This document shows, in pieces, positions 33,546 to 45,530 of a DNA stretch of 64,000 bases. Numbering within the stretch: position 1 is the first letter of the stretch; each line of letters opens with the position of its first letter. Location: the NCBI GenBank assembly GCA_025617745.1, contig CM046870.1, forward strand, positions 10,902,410 to 10,966,409. The letters run 5' to 3'. The notes under the pieces were generated by a model, which worked only from the letters and a program-made list of their open reading frames with translations, was not told the origin of the DNA and did not search any database. The translations under genes were made by a program, and so were the position numbers. The stretch comes from Heliocidaris erythrogramma (taxonomy: Eukaryota > Echinodermata > Echinoidea > Camarodonta > Echinometridae).

Positions 33546-34077
33546 CACTTTTAAGCTCGAAATCTTGCGATCTGGTGCATGCTAATTAACAATTACTACT
33601 TAAGTGGCCGAAATCTCCCCCTTACTCTAAGCTAAAAATCTATTTTGGGACTCTTCATTTCACATTTATTTACACTTACTCAAATCATGAAAGACAATAT
33701 GGTAACAACTTTAACCCAAAAATCTCCAGGAAAAAAAAGAATCAAAAATTGCCATGGCAATATTCTGTAAACTGTAAACTGTAAACAATTGCCTTCTATA
33801 CAAAGTGTGTGATTTCTAGCACATATAATTATGTGTGCTGGAAAAAAGCAAGATCGCCGGCCAAAAACAGCCTGAAAATTTCACTTGATCAAGATGACAA
33901 ATATCCTATTGAAGGATCTGGCATGAAATCAGATATTCTATCATCCTAAAATGTAGAAGGAAGTATTTTCTCCAAATTTTGCTGATTATATTGGTGTTTT
34001 TACCTCTTCAACTTAAAGGTCTTGTCTGCTGCTGAAATTGACACAGCGCCATATAGTGATGGTTCCTTGAGTGCTCC

Positions 34078-34185
34078 TAGGTGGGGTAAATGGGTACCCG
34101 GTAGGAAGAAATTCTTTCAATGCTTGAGTGCCTTGTCATGGTCGCTCGGCTAAAGCCGGGGTAATAATATGATTGCAGGACCCTC
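34078..34185 (+). mobile_element. tRNA-derived SINE body fragment
   Basis: AAATGGGTACCCGGTAGGAA, then AAATTCTTTCAATGCTTGAG and CTCGGCTAAAGCCGGGGTAA, are the inverse of the body of the SINEs at 53860 and 56960. The head is missing. Confidence 0.75.
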
Positions 34186-34304
34186 AGGGAGAACAGTACA
34201 TGATATAGATAATGTCGGCTGGCTCTACTTTGGGTGATTATCAAAAATATTGCCCTTACAGGGAAATCCAACCTTAATGGCAAGTTGCTCCGAAAGAAAG
34301 AGAA

Positions 34305-34494
34305 AAAATCAGAGTTCTAAGCAGATTGGTGAAAGTTTGAAAGAAATCCGACAAACAAAATACGAATTTTTGAAAGTTGTAATCACTATACATGGGAATT
34401 TCAAATTGGCTGAATAGGTATTGTCACTGTGATGTAGCTGTGGACAACTCCCCCATTCGCTCCAACACACAAAATGACTAAAATGTCACTTTTT
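34305..34494 (+). repeat. Dispersed repeat interrupted by a Helentron-like insert, left part
   Basis: The phrase GGGAATTTCAAATTGGCTGA, then GTCACTGTGATGTAGCTGTG and CAAAATGACTAAAATGTCA, recurs at 38553-38650. There it runs straight into the sequence that resumes here at 35681. This supplies the empty site for the insert. Confidence 0.8.
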
Positions 34495-35680
34495 GTCTCG
34501 CCCACCGGAGGTGAAGGCGAGACTAAGGGATCCAAATGTCGTCCGTCCGTCCGTCCGTCACAAACGTTATGACAGATAACTTTGCAACCGTCACTCACTT
34601 TTCAACCAAACTTGGGTTGTACATGTAGATGCACTGAGGGGGCCTGCATGTTATGGTGCCGTTGGAGGTCACATGATAAGGTCAAAGGTCATTTCAGGTC
34701 AAACGTTAAAGTTTACCTGCAAGACTCTCTTATGACAGATAACTTTGCAACCGTCACTCACTTTTCAACCAAACTTGGGTTGTAGATGCACTGAGGGGAC
34801 CTGCATGTTATGGTGCCGTTGGAGGTCACATGATAAGGTCAAAGGTCATTTCAGGTCAAACGTTAAAGTTTACCTGCAAGACTCTCTTATGACAGATAAC
34901 TTTGCAACCGTCACTCACTTTTCAACCAAACTTGGGTTGTAGATGCACTGAGGGGACCTGCATGTTATGGTGCCGTTGGAGGTCACATGATAAGGTCAAA
35001 GGTCATTTCAGGTCAAACGTTAAAGTTTACCTGCAAGACTCTCTTATGACAGATAACTTTGCAACCGTCACTCACTTTTCAACCAAACTTGGGTTGTAGA
35101 TGCACTGAGGGGACCTGCATGTTATGGTACCGTTGGAGGTCACATGATAAGGTCAAAGGTCATTTCAGGTCAAACGTTAAAGTTTACCTGCAAGACTCTC
35201 TTATGACAGATAACTTTGCAACCGTCACTCACTTTTCAACCAAACTTGGGTTGTAGATGCACTGAGGGGACCTGCATGTTATGGTGCCGTTGGAGGTCAC
35301 ATGATAAGGTCAAAGGTCATTTCAGGTCAAACGTTAAAGTTTACCTGCAAGACTCTCTTATGACAGATAACTTTGCAACCGTCACTCACTTTTCAACCAA
35401 ACTTGGGTTGTAGATGCACTGAGAGGACCTGCATGTTATGGTGCCGTTGGAGGTCACATGATAAGGTCAAAGGTCATTTCAGGTCAAACATTATAGTTTA
35501 CCCGCAAGACTCTCTTATGACATAACTTTGTAAACGTCACTTTCCAAACAGTAATGTAGATATATGCAAGCATAACTTATGCAGATTTATGCACTTGGGG
35601 GACCTGTTGCATGGCAACAGAGATCACAATATTTCTAGTTATCGCATGTGGGCGAGACACATTATCGCTAATGCCTTGTT
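34495..35680 (-). mobile_element. Helentron-like insert carrying a minisatellite
   Basis: Left edge GTCTCGCCCACCGGAGGTGA folds on GGCGAGAC (34495-34523). Near the right edge TGGGCGAGACACATTATCGC gives a subterminal inverted repeat. The paralogue at 38553-39000 lacks it, placing the insertion in a T-rich site with no clear duplication. A terminal hairpin, subterminal inverted repeat, internal tandem repeats and T-rich target fit Helentron-derived (HINE) elements. Class is inference. Confidence 0.55.
34566..35530. repeat. 157-bp minisatellite, about six units, each with four nuclear-receptor half-sites
   Basis: Units repeat TATGACAGATAACTTTGCAA through GGTCAAACGTTAAAGTTTAC every 157 bases; the first unit has a 6-base insertion and the last is diverged. 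Each contains AGGTCA, 7 bases, AGGTCA, 1 base, AGGTCA, 4 bases, AGGTCA, giving DR7, DR1 and DR4 arrangements. The repeated 65-codon frames are not genes, since 157 is not a multiple of three. Confidence 0.95.
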
Positions 35681-36370
35681 TCAAAATATGTTACTTCGTA
35701 GGATCTTTTTCTTTCATGAGGACCTACATGTATAACAATATGCTATCTCCAATTTTGAGTACTGCCCCGAGGGTAAAAGCGTCTCGAAGAAAACAGCAAA
35801 CTTCCTTTAATAGTCCTTGTCCGATTTCTTTCAAACTTTCACCATCCTGTTTTTCTTATTTTTCTGCTTTCACACAAATCATCTTATTACCAAGGTTGGA
35901 TTGCCCTTTAAAAGAATCATATTGCCCTCGTCTTCGACTCGGGGCAATATGATTCTGTTGCAGGCAATATTTTCTGATATCCCCCTGAAGGCCAGTCAAT
36001 GTAATTACTTTTTCATATTAATACTTGCTACCATAGATTTTTTTCAGAAAAATGCAGATTTGTAAAGAGTCTTATCACACTTTTATCAAATAGCATACTA
36101 GCAATCAAATAAAGCAATGGAAATGTAAAGGACTTGAAGGAAAATGCACTGCACACAGAAATGTGTATATGGGACTACACACAAATGTTTGGCCCGAACA
36201 TTTCAGCTGTTTCTTTTCACATTTTGAATGTGAGGGCATTTGAATTAAGAGCAAGCCTTTGCAGGGTACATCTCTACTACATACGTAAGTGATAATCTTC
36301 CAAACTATATAAAAAGAATGAGAAATCTCACAAATTATTTTTACCTTTCCCAGAACTCAACCTTCCCTTT
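35681..36370 (+). repeat. Dispersed repeat, right part of interrupted copy
   Basis: Shares GTTACTTCGTAGGATCTTTT, TTTCTTTCAAACTTTCACCA and TTACCAAGGTTGGATTGCCC with 38660-39000. The block at 36135-36370 (CTGCACACAGAAATGTGTAT, CGAACATTTCAGCTGTTTCT) recurs inverted at 39185-39400 and again at 49255-49460. Confidence 0.75.
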
Positions 36371-37967
36371 AACTTTCAAGTACTGTAGTAACTCTTGTGG
36401 GGTAGACACTGAAGGACATATCTCGCTCTAATCGCTCTATTAATGCACATTTACCGATTCGTGTAAACAATGAGGTCAGTTTTGCATAAAGTTTAGTCCT
36501 TAATGAAAATTTACTTTACTTTAGGTGAATGCCTTTTAAGTGAATGCCTTTTGAGATTCTTTCTTGCCATTCTCTCTCCATTTCAAATGATATGAGAATT
36601 AACATGGCCTTTTTGTAATTTGTATTGCTTAGAACAACAGCATAACCAATGCCAGTTTTAATAATCTGGATCTATTTTGAAATAGGCACATTAATTTGTC
36701 TACACTGAACTAAAAAACACTTTATCTGAAAAAAAACAAAAAAACAGCGAATGGGAAAGTGCGCATTTCACTGGTGGGCAACGTGTTACCATGATAACGT
36801 ACCTCGCAATTATACTTCAGCCATGTAATATAAATGGTAACCCCGCGCCTTACTCCGTCATTTTGTTACAGGACAGAAGGTATGTCACACTGCGTTTACA
36901 TTTAGACGGTTGTCTGGTGTGACAAAGTTTGAAGTAGATACACTATAAACGGGTATAAAATAGCTAGGGCTTTATCGTGTGTATGCGCTGATGTGATCAA
37001 TGAGCTATAATTTTGTGTGCTCTATTGCTGTCCATGACATTACCTGATATGGTGTCAGCTGACTTCCCTCAATCCAGTTTCTTTATAAATCATGTATATG
37101 ATGTTTCTTAATGCGATTTTGTAATCAAGTCTGTATGCTCCTTTTGCTATAAGATGCTTCTTTAAAAATACAATGGTTCTTTTTTGTAGTCTGGACTTAT
37201 TATTAGGCTGATCAAGCCAAAACAAGGTCATTCATGTGTAGGATGCCCCTGAGAGGAAATCCAGTCATTGCATCATATTGGCTCATGACAGTACCGTACT
37301 TCTACATATTTATAAATGATGGATTATTGATGAAGTACTTCAAGACACATGAACATGTAGATAAGAGTCGTCAGCCTGTGGGACGATGTAAACTACATGT
37401 ACTACTGTTATAGGTGTTTAAAAAAAAACAATTTAAAGATTTAACACAAAAATTGTTAATAACTCAAAACTTATTACTCCTATCAGACTGAGGTTTTCAC
37501 ATTGTAAAGTTGAAGGATGGAAGTACATGTATGTTTGTTTGTTGTGTTGGGGTTTTTTTTTTGGGGGGGGGGGGCAGAGATAAGTTTTGTAACATTTCTC
37601 TGTTAATACTTTTCTTAAAATAATGTTCTGAATATTTAATTAAATATTCACTTTTGGAAAAATCAAGGCCACAAAATCTTTGTGCAACTACATGTATAGC
37701 TATGTTCATACGGGACTTGTGGTTTTGAAACTTTAAGTTAACGCAACAACGGCTCACTAGCCATGACGAGGGTTCACACGGGCCCAAAACAACAAGTTAA
37801 TTGATACAAATGACTCAGATTGTTTAAGTATTGTAAACTAATCTTCTTTTGTATATACATGTAGGGAATCCATTACATTAAACTTCAATATCAATATTTA
37901 AGAAACATGCTCTTTTATTCCAGGAAATAATGTGAAAATGTAAATATGCACACACCCACACAAATTA
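36371..37967. other. No gene seen; one promoter-like site
   Basis: At about 36845-36893 the sequence CGCGCCTTACTCCGTCATTT, then ACAGGACAGAAG|GTATGT, looks like a short 5' leader with a donor. It could be an upstream exon of the kelch gene, but nothing joins it here. A T-run/G-run block is at 37552-37573. Confidence 0.25.
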
Positions 37968-38515
37968 ACTGGTTTTCAACTGGTTTTCCAACTGGATTTT
38001 AAACTGGAACCAATTGGTAATTGGTTTCAACTGGAAATATTTGCCAACTGGTTTCCAACTGGAAATACTCAATAGCTCAGTTGGCAGCTGGAAATAGTCA
38101 ATTGGAAATATTTGCTAGCTGGTTTCCAACTGGAAATATTCAGTGGGAAATATTTGCTTACTGCTTTCCAACTGGATTTCCAACTGGAACCAGTTGGCAA
38201 CTAGAAATATTGAACTGGAAATATTTGCTAACTGGTTTCCAACTGGAAATTATTCGACTAGAAATATTTGCGAAATGGTTTCCAGCTGTAACCAGTTGGC
38301 AACTGGAAATATTCAAGTGGAAATATTTGCCAACTGGTTTCCAATCGGTTTCTAACTGGAAATATTTAATTGGAAATATTTGCTAACTGGTTTCCAACTG
38401 GAACCAGTTGGCAACTGGAAATATTTGCTTACTGCTTTCCAACTGGATTTCCAACTAGAACCAGTAAAATGTACCAGTTGAAACCAGTTTCAAATGGTTT
38501 CAATTGGATTTTCGT
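37968..38515. repeat. AACTGG/CCAGTT word array
   Basis: Dozens of AACTGG, CCAACTGGAAATATTTGC and GAACCAGTTGGCAACTGG words in both orientations over about 550 bases. Long plus-strand frames are produced by the repeat and are not genes. No clear terminal repeat seen. Confidence 0.85.
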
Positions 38516-38552
38516 CCTGGGAATAAGAAAGTTACATACATACATACATGTA

Positions 38553-39420
38553 TGGGAATTTCAAATTGGCCGAATAGTTAATGTCACTGTGATGTAGCTG
38601 TGGAGAACTCCCCCATTCGCTCTGACACACAAAATGACTAAAATGTCATTTTTTTCAAAATGTGTTACTCAGTAGGATCTTTTTTGTTCATGAGGACCTA
38701 TAACAATACATTGTCCAATATATTATGAGTACTGCCCCCCCCCCCCCCCGAGGGTAAAAGCGCCTCAAAGAAAACGGCAAATTAATGATTTTTTTTGTGC
38801 ACAACAAACGGGAGAGTTGTCCACAATCGACTCACCAAATTGCCAATTTGAGATTCGCATAGATGTAGTGATCTCATTTTTCAAACATCCATAACATTCT
38901 TAGTCCTTGTCTGATTTCTTTCAAACTTTCACCATCCTGTTTAAGTACTTTTCTGCTTTCACACAAATCATCTTATTACCAAGGTTGGATTGCCCTTTAA
39001 AAGGAAAGTACAAGGAAACCCACACCCTCTAAAATTGGTTGAATATGTATATATTTCCATTTTAATAATCCCCAGAAAATATCAACTTATTCAGAATGAA
39101 GATACATCTATAGTGTCCAGTTATTCATGGTATTCTTACTGCCAAAATAATGCAATCACCGTCAATGCCATAAAAGGGAAGCTTGAGTTCTGGGAAAATT
39201 AAAAAATAATTTGTGAGCTTTTTCATTCTTTTTATGTTAGTTTAGAAGATTATCATAGTAGATATGTCCCCTGAAAAGGATTGCTCTTCAAATGCTCTCA
39301 CATTCAAAATATGACAAGAAACAGCTGAAATGTTCGGGCTGAACATTTGTGTGTTGTCCCATATACATATTTCTGTGTGCAGTGCATGTGACTCTCGACA
39401 GGATTGAGTTAATTTCTCAT
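38553..39420 (+). repeat. Uninterrupted paralogue of the 34305-36370 repeat
   Basis: Contains the left part (38553-38650) and the resumed part (38660-39000) contiguously, then an inverted copy of the CACACAGAAATGTGTAT block at 39185-39400. GGACAACTCTCCC-type text recurs inverted near 38812-38830. Confidence 0.75.
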
Positions 39421-39900
39421 CATTTTAGTGATTCCAAAACCTTACAGCATACACCAATTCTTATTTGCTATATAATCGACCTTTCCAAATTGCTTTGAGA
39501 CAGTTTCTTTCACAATTCAATCTCACGACCAGAACTCAACTTTAAACCCATGAATTTTTAATGGTGCTGGATTTCAATAGACTAGTAGAATCTCCTATTG
39601 TGTAATAGTTATAAATATTCTATTGTGTATGCTGAAGGGCTAATGTACACAACTTGTGAACCAGTTCTAAGCACGGCTGGAAAACACACATTACGCAGTT
39701 TCCATAGAGACTCCAGTAAACATTCCTTCCTCCCAAAGGCTGGTCAGGTAATGTGTCCTGGTTAAGTGTAGAAATGCATCAATTTTATTTCCTTCAGTAA
39801 TTGTCACAAATAATTAGTGGATGAGGTGAGGTACCGTATTAGGTTTTGTATTAGGTCTCTATGTACATGTACGTGTACTGTACGCATGTACTTCACTTCC
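39421..39900. other. No gene seen
   Basis: Anonymous AT-rich DNA. Confidence 0.35.
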
Positions 39901-39982
39901 AATGCATCTCCCTTTCTCACTCTCACTCTCCATCTCCTTTCTTATTTCTTTCTCTTTTCCTCTCTTTCTGTCCGTCTCTCTC

Positions 39983-40014
<32 letters not shown>

Positions 40015-40017
40015 GAT
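39901..40017. repeat. CT-rich microsatellite
   Basis: Imperfect C/T tract ending in (TC)n at 39988-40012. Confidence 0.9.
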
Positions 40018-40038
40018 CGAGCTATCTCTTCACATGTA

Positions 40039-40235
40039 CAGTGAACTCTGCATAACTCAAAGTCGCATACATGTATGTAAGTCTAACTTTCCCCAAGTCA
40101 AATCAAGTTTTTGGACCAAACTATGCAAAACATGTGTTATTTATGTACATTTCCTAAGTCAAGTTTTGCATAGACATGTAAGTCAAACTATTTTTTGCGG
40201 TCCCAACAGATTTGACTTATATGTAAAGTTAACTG
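40039..40235. mobile_element. pogo/Tigger-like MITE
   Basis: Ends CAGTGAACTCTGCATAACTC and, inverted, CAGTTAACTTTACATATAAG, flanked by TA at 40037-40038 and 40236-40237. Confidence 0.8.
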
Positions 40236-40440
40236 TATTTCTCTTTACCTATCTCCACTTCTTTCACTTTCTTCTCTCCCCCTCTCCTTGCTTTTGCAGA
40301 GCTCCTATATTAATTTGTTCTCTCTCTGTACATGATGCAGGTCTTACATGTACATGTAGCTTTGGATCTTATACAAGCATCACTTTTTTTTTTCTTCAGT
40401 AATATAAGTCTCCTTTTCTCTTTAAAAAAAAAGATGCTGT

Positions 40441-40462
40441 GTACATGTACATGTACATGTAT
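40441..40462. repeat. (ACATGT)n microsatellite
   Basis: GTACATGTACATGTACATGT; similar runs occur near 44130 and at many single sites through the window. Confidence 0.9.
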
Positions 40463-40536
40463 TTATGCATTGTGTATTTCAAAATCACTTCTTGTGAATG
40501 AAGTTTTCCATGATGATGCAGCGTGCTCTTTTAATA

Positions 40537-40764
40537 GACCTGTTTACTATAAAGTGATTCAAATTCTATGCATACTTTTGAAACAAAGGTTGTTCTTGAC
40601 AACCTGAAAGCTTGCCAGAGGCTTGTCAGACATAGCAACAAGTAATGTATGCAAACTGGATTCCAAGTATTGTAGTTCATTCATTAATAACAGGTTTATG
40701 GAATACCTCATTACTATAGTAGGAAAGAAACATCCATAAATTTGAATCACTTAGTAAACAGGTC
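40537..40764. mobile_element. 228-bp MITE, copy 1
   Basis: Ends GACCTGTTTACTATAAAGTG and, inverted, GACCTGTTTACTAAGTGATT, with TA on both sides. A near-identical copy lies at 61283-61510. Confidence 0.85.
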
Positions 40765-40769
40765 TATTG

Positions 40770-41834
40770 CCACTTTCAGAGTATCAAAACATATTCTTGA
40801 CACTTGCACATATACATGTACATGTATATACTGTCATTTGTCACAATTACAATGTGTGACATTCACAACATTAATGGACTTTTGATTGACCTTTATTATT
40901 GTTCAATCAAGCTGCAATACAGGTGCACATGTACATGTATGCCTTTCACTGAGCTTGGTATTTGTGCCAAACCACAGACAGCAGGCTTTTATCTCGGAGT
41001 GAATATGTTTTATTGATTGCTTTGATGCCCCGGGAAATCAGCTGTGGAGGTATTGCGTAGTTCTATAATTAGGATATGACGTACTGATTGTGAAAGCTCC
41101 AGATACAAATTTACCCAAAGCTTGGAAATTTAATGGCAGCTAGAATTGTACATGTACTTTGTCACGTCACCTAAAAGGAAAATGCTCTTCATTATGTGTA
41201 AAAACTGATCAATGGACTTTATGAGGTGAAAATTTATTCTAAATATAAACATGTATGTGGTTTTATAGTTGCAGACTCCTGCATGTTTACAGTGATTATT
41301 ACATTATTTTTCTGCAAAGTTTTTCAACGTGTGTACACACTTTGGCTTTTGGTACAATTTTTTGCTTCTTCTTCTTTGAAATTGCCATGACAGAGTCTGC
41401 AATGTAGACTACATTTGAAGTTTGAACTTTGAAGACAGTTTTCAGACAAAAACTTGTAAGTCATTAGAATGAAACACACAGGGTTTGAACTGGAAGACCA
41501 TAGACTGCATTCCATATGCCCTGTACTGTAGCTGCTCCTGCCAGACACTGCCAAATTTAGGCTAGGCTCAAGTTAGAAGTTTTTTAAGTGGCAATTCACA
41601 AACAAGGTCTGTGCCTCCAGACTAGATGAAAGACTTCAGGTGTATTCTAATCTCACTTTGCCAAATGATTCTGAGCTTTAAATATTGCTTGTAGTTCTTC
41701 CAAAATCATTTTACTATTTGAGCATGAGGGAGTTAGCATCTCTCTTGCATTGTCTCCATATGTTTGGTGTTTATATTCATGTACATTATCAAGCATACAT
41801 GTTGTAACTGCCTGTTTCTCATGCAGCCACTTAG
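40770..41834. other. No gene seen
   Basis: Anonymous DNA with several TACATGTACATG words. Minus-strand frames lack recognised motifs. Confidence 0.35.
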
Positions 41835-42525
41835 CACTCATAGCTACATTCCTATACTTCGTGTGTATAATGTAGGCAGTCATACACCTCAACTTTTTAA
41901 AACACCACTGCACAAAAGTCACCAATATTCACTCAAAATCGGCATTTAATTTTCAAAAACCGACCCCAAAATATCCAAGAAATACAATAAATTCAACTCA
42001 CCAATGTTGGAAAAGATATTTTCAAAAATCAAATCCGTAATTTACTGTTGATTCTCGCGAAACGAGCTATCGGAGTCATTGTGTACATTTCCTGGTCGCC
42101 GCGGGCGCTGACATCTCCCCAAAAGAGTTTTGTCCTCAAAAATTCGGTCCCTATGGCGTACACGGAAAAGTTCCGATTTTCTGTGTGCGCGATCGTAAAG
42201 ATCGATGTGCGCTTGCGATCCCGAGTTTCTTCGTGGACAAAAATTGTATTGGCCGATTTTAGTCTAAGACATCGGCAGTTTGTAAACAACACGCGATCGC
42301 GAAACAAATCGGCGGGGATTTCTCCGGTTTTGGACAAGATTTTGACTTTGGATTTTGCTGAAAATATCAAAAGTTCTTCCTAACGGCCATTTGAGGTAGG
42401 AGTGAGATTTTTAAGGGCTGAATTTGAAAGCAAGTATTTAAAATATTTATCTTATTTTTTCCCCCATACCTTTAGTACATGCGACAGAAAATACCAACTA
42501 TTTTACAGAAATGTACCCGGGAGTG
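41835..42525 (+). mobile_element. hAT-like MITE, copy 3 (691 bp)
   Basis: Starts CACTCATAGCTACATTCCTA and ends GTACCCGGGAGTG. Flanks are CCACTTAG (41827-41834) and CCACTTAT (42526-42533), an 8-bp target duplication with one change. Same length as copy 2 at 22016-22706. Confidence 0.85.
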
Positions 42526-42533
42526 CCACTTAT

Positions 42534-43110
42534 ATTTAATTGAAGTTCTACATCTTCTTTCACTTATTGTATCTATTTTGCTGTTTAATACTGACAGTGT
42601 TGTGACTGCTACACTGTATTTCTCATTGCCACTGAAAACGAGCTTCTGCATCGTATCCAAAAGCGGAGGTGAGGGAATTATGGCCAGTGAGATCTTTATT
42701 GCTGTGTGCTATATCTGAAAGTAATCTGAAGTGCAAACATTGCCCAGGGGAAATCAAGCACAGGTAGGTTTGTTTAATAGAATTCTCTCTTTCATCTCTT
42801 AATTATCTCCATTATACCTACCCCGGTACTCCAGAAACTTTTGTGACATGAAACACTTGCACGGTAAAGCTCTTGCAGCTAGAAAGTTTCGCGGGAAAAA
42901 ATGTCTCCTGTTGCGATTTGTTTCTTGTTTTATTATTTCATGGCATGACACTTTCGCAATTCTTGACCACTCATGAAATTAATGATAATCTACTAAGCTT
43001 GTGAAAGTTTCAGGTTTTACCATACGAACTATCTGCGTGTGAATGGGCAAATTGTTCATTAAAAAATCTGCATGTAACATATTCTTCAATATTTAAGTCG
43101 TCGTTCAATA
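42534..43110. other. No gene seen; possible leader exon
   Basis: GAAATCAAGCACAG|GTAGGT near 42764 is a donor-like site after ATGGCCAGTGAGATC. It could belong to an upstream exon of the kelch gene. Support is a single site. Confidence 0.2.
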
Positions 43111-43111
43111 G

Positions 43112-43275
43112 GTGAGCCTGATCAGTTAGTCACAGACGGACATTAGACATATTTTGAAAGTTTGAAGGCCTGTAGAAAATAAGTATTTCATTGAAGAGAG
43201 CCGTTTCATGTTTCATTGTGAAGGGTCACAGATGCACAAAATGCCTGCTCTTAACCGATCAGGCTCGGTCTCGAC
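43112..43275. mobile_element. GAGCCTGATC MITE, copy 1
   Basis: GAGCCTGATCAGTTAGTCAC to its near-inverse CCGATCAGGCTC. Shares GAAGGCCTGTAGAAAATAAG and ATTGAAGAGAGCCGTTT with 47202-47430. Confidence 0.65.
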
Positions 43276-43439
43276 ATTGAAGACCAAGTACATGTAGTAG
43301 AATAATGTCTGACATTATTACATGTTGACGGTGTCTTAAGTTCAAGCAACTCCTGGTTTCTTGTTCACATTTTTGAAAAATGAGGAAGATCGAGGGCTCC
43401 ATTTTTGTGTGCACTACAGCAGGCTCAACAAGTGCTTTG

Positions 43440-45440
43440 GGTCTTTCCGTGTCAGATCACCTAATGGGTTAAACCCGACCCTCTACAAATTGGCCAAAAT
43501 TTGATATATAGGGTAATCAACTCTTCCCAAGCCGAATGAAGTTTTAGCCCCTATAGCCAAACGGTTCTTGCGATATGGCAAGCATTCCACAGGCATGTCG
43601 GCCAAAAATGGACACTTTTTTCAATTTTGAAATGACAATATATCTGTAACTACTGGGTCAATTTTGTTAATATTGGCATCTTTAGAAAGGTAATTACACA
43701 TCGTCAAGCTATCTAAATACATGTACGCCATCATTTTTTATGTCTGAATAACATAAATTTCAATGATCCCTTGATCTTTGCTTTGACCTTGAACTATACC
43801 TTGAAGGTCATGTAATCTGGAGATGAAATTTGGTGAATATATACATGTACCTGTACGTCAACATTTTTTCTCTATCGTATTAAAAAATTGGAGGAGTAAT
43901 ATTTTTTGTTTTCTTTCCAGCTCCTTTTAAAGTTGGAAAAGCTTATTTTTCACTCTTTGACTTAATATCAGTTATTTATTCAGAACATAAGAATAGTTTT
44001 GTGTGTCACACCTGTCATTCTACAAATGCTTTATGGTGCCAAGTGTCATTGATTATTCATGATGATGTTGCCTGAATATTAAAGATGTTGTGGAATGGCA
44101 GATGTCATGCACAATGGGTAATATACATGTACATGTACATGTACTGTTCTGAATAAATTACTGATACTACATGTAGGTTAAACAGTGAAAAATCAGCTTT
44201 TTTGCCAATTTTAAAAGAAGCTGGAAAGAAAACAAAAAATATTTCTCCTCCAGTTTATACAATGTAGAAAAAAAAAAATGTTCCACCAAATTTCATATCC
44301 AGATTATGTGACCTTCAAGGTTAAATTCAAGGTTAAAGCAAAGATAAAGAGGTAATTGAAATCTAGCTTGTATGGACATGCAAAGTGAAAGCATATTTAG
44401 TAGCTTGTGTAATTGGGTCTGTTCACAAAGTTGGGGCACCAAAACGTGACATTTTATCGTAAAAACATTGTAGTTTTAACACTATGACTTACACCATTAA
44501 GTTGTTTTATATGAATGTACTTGGTGCCTCCAGGAAGCTTTTGAAGAACACAAGACAAATTGTTTTGAGAGGCATTTTCAAAATATTGACAAAAATATAC
44601 TGGTGTCCCATGTTACATCCACAACCACCTTTCTTTTAGATTACCAGCATATCTACATGCATGATACCTTACATAGCTAAATCCTAATGGGTACAATGTG
44701 TTATGGTGCTGACTTAATGAAACTTTTTAACAACAGAATAACTATCTTCCCTGAGTTTATCATGAATGTTGTGGGTGTAACGGTTTCCAATCAAATGTCA
44801 CAAGTTGTGGATGAACGGGACACCAAAGAATATCTGCAACTTTCATCAATAACTCTTGAAGTCAGTATACTCTCATTGCAGTTGTTGTTGCATTGAATTA
44901 AATAGAGAGCCTAAAGTAACCAGGCAAATACTTATCATCAAGAGCATTATGGATGTGTCGTTATGTCTCAAAATGAGACTTTGCGGATGTAACACGGACA
45001 CAATGTCCGGTTACATCCACGCGCTGGTTTTTCATAATTATTTCCAAAATACATTGTGGAACAACATGTTTATGATTCTCAGATGCTTTTTATTTTCACC
45101 AGAGATAGAATGGCCAAGTAAGAAAATTCTCACTAGACTTTTTCATCAAATTACAGGGGATTAAAAAAAAAATGCCTCAAAAGGTGCCCAACTTTGTGAA
45201 CAGACCCAATTACCTTTCTAAACATGTCAATATTTAACAAAATTGACCTACTAGTTACAGCGATAAGGTCATTTCAGAATTGAAAAGTTATCCATTTTTG
45301 GTGGACATGCCTGTGGAATGCATGCCATAGCGCAAAAACCGTTTGGCCAATGGGGAAGAGTTGACTACCCCACATATCAAATTTTCAGTGTTATGCTTGT
45401 TGGATTTTTCTCTGTTTATTCAAATCAACTTTTTGTTAGG
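43440..45440. mobile_element. 2-kb foldback with a nested TA-flanked element
   Basis: Left arm blocks GGGTCAATTTTGTTAATATT, GGCATGTCGGCCAAAAATGG, TTCTTTCCAGCTCC and TTGACCTTGAACTATACC all recur inverted at 45340-45210 and 44370-44190. The right arm is split by the element at 44412-45210. Confidence 0.75.
44412..45210. mobile_element. TA-flanked element with ATTGGGTCTGTTCAC ends
   Basis: Ends ATTGGGTCTGTTCACAAAGT and the same string inverted, TA on each side (44410-44411 and 45211-45212). Internal GTTACATCCACA and GTTACATCCACGCGC words recur. The frame at 44687-44896 has no recognised motif. Confidence 0.7.
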
Positions 45441-45530
45441 GTGGACTTGCCTTTAACAACTTTCTCTATCCCTTTTCATGTCTTAATTCCAGAATGGGTA
45501 GATCAGAAGTAGCGAGCGATAGGTAATAGA

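Noticed and set aside
34582-35413. Five near-identical 65-codon open frames in a row
   Set aside because: They recur every 157 bases, not a multiple of three, and come from the minisatellite rather than a repeated-domain protein.
34495-35680. A CRISPR-like array of regular repeats
   Set aside because: Units are 157 bases with no unique spacers, and the sequence is clearly eukaryotic.
38021-38386. 121-codon frame with LEIFA-type repeats
   Set aside because: A translation of the AACTGG word array, not a protein gene.
40039-40402. 166-codon frame over the CT microsatellite and MITE
   Set aside because: Overlaps a microsatellite in three frames and a pogo-like MITE. No domain.
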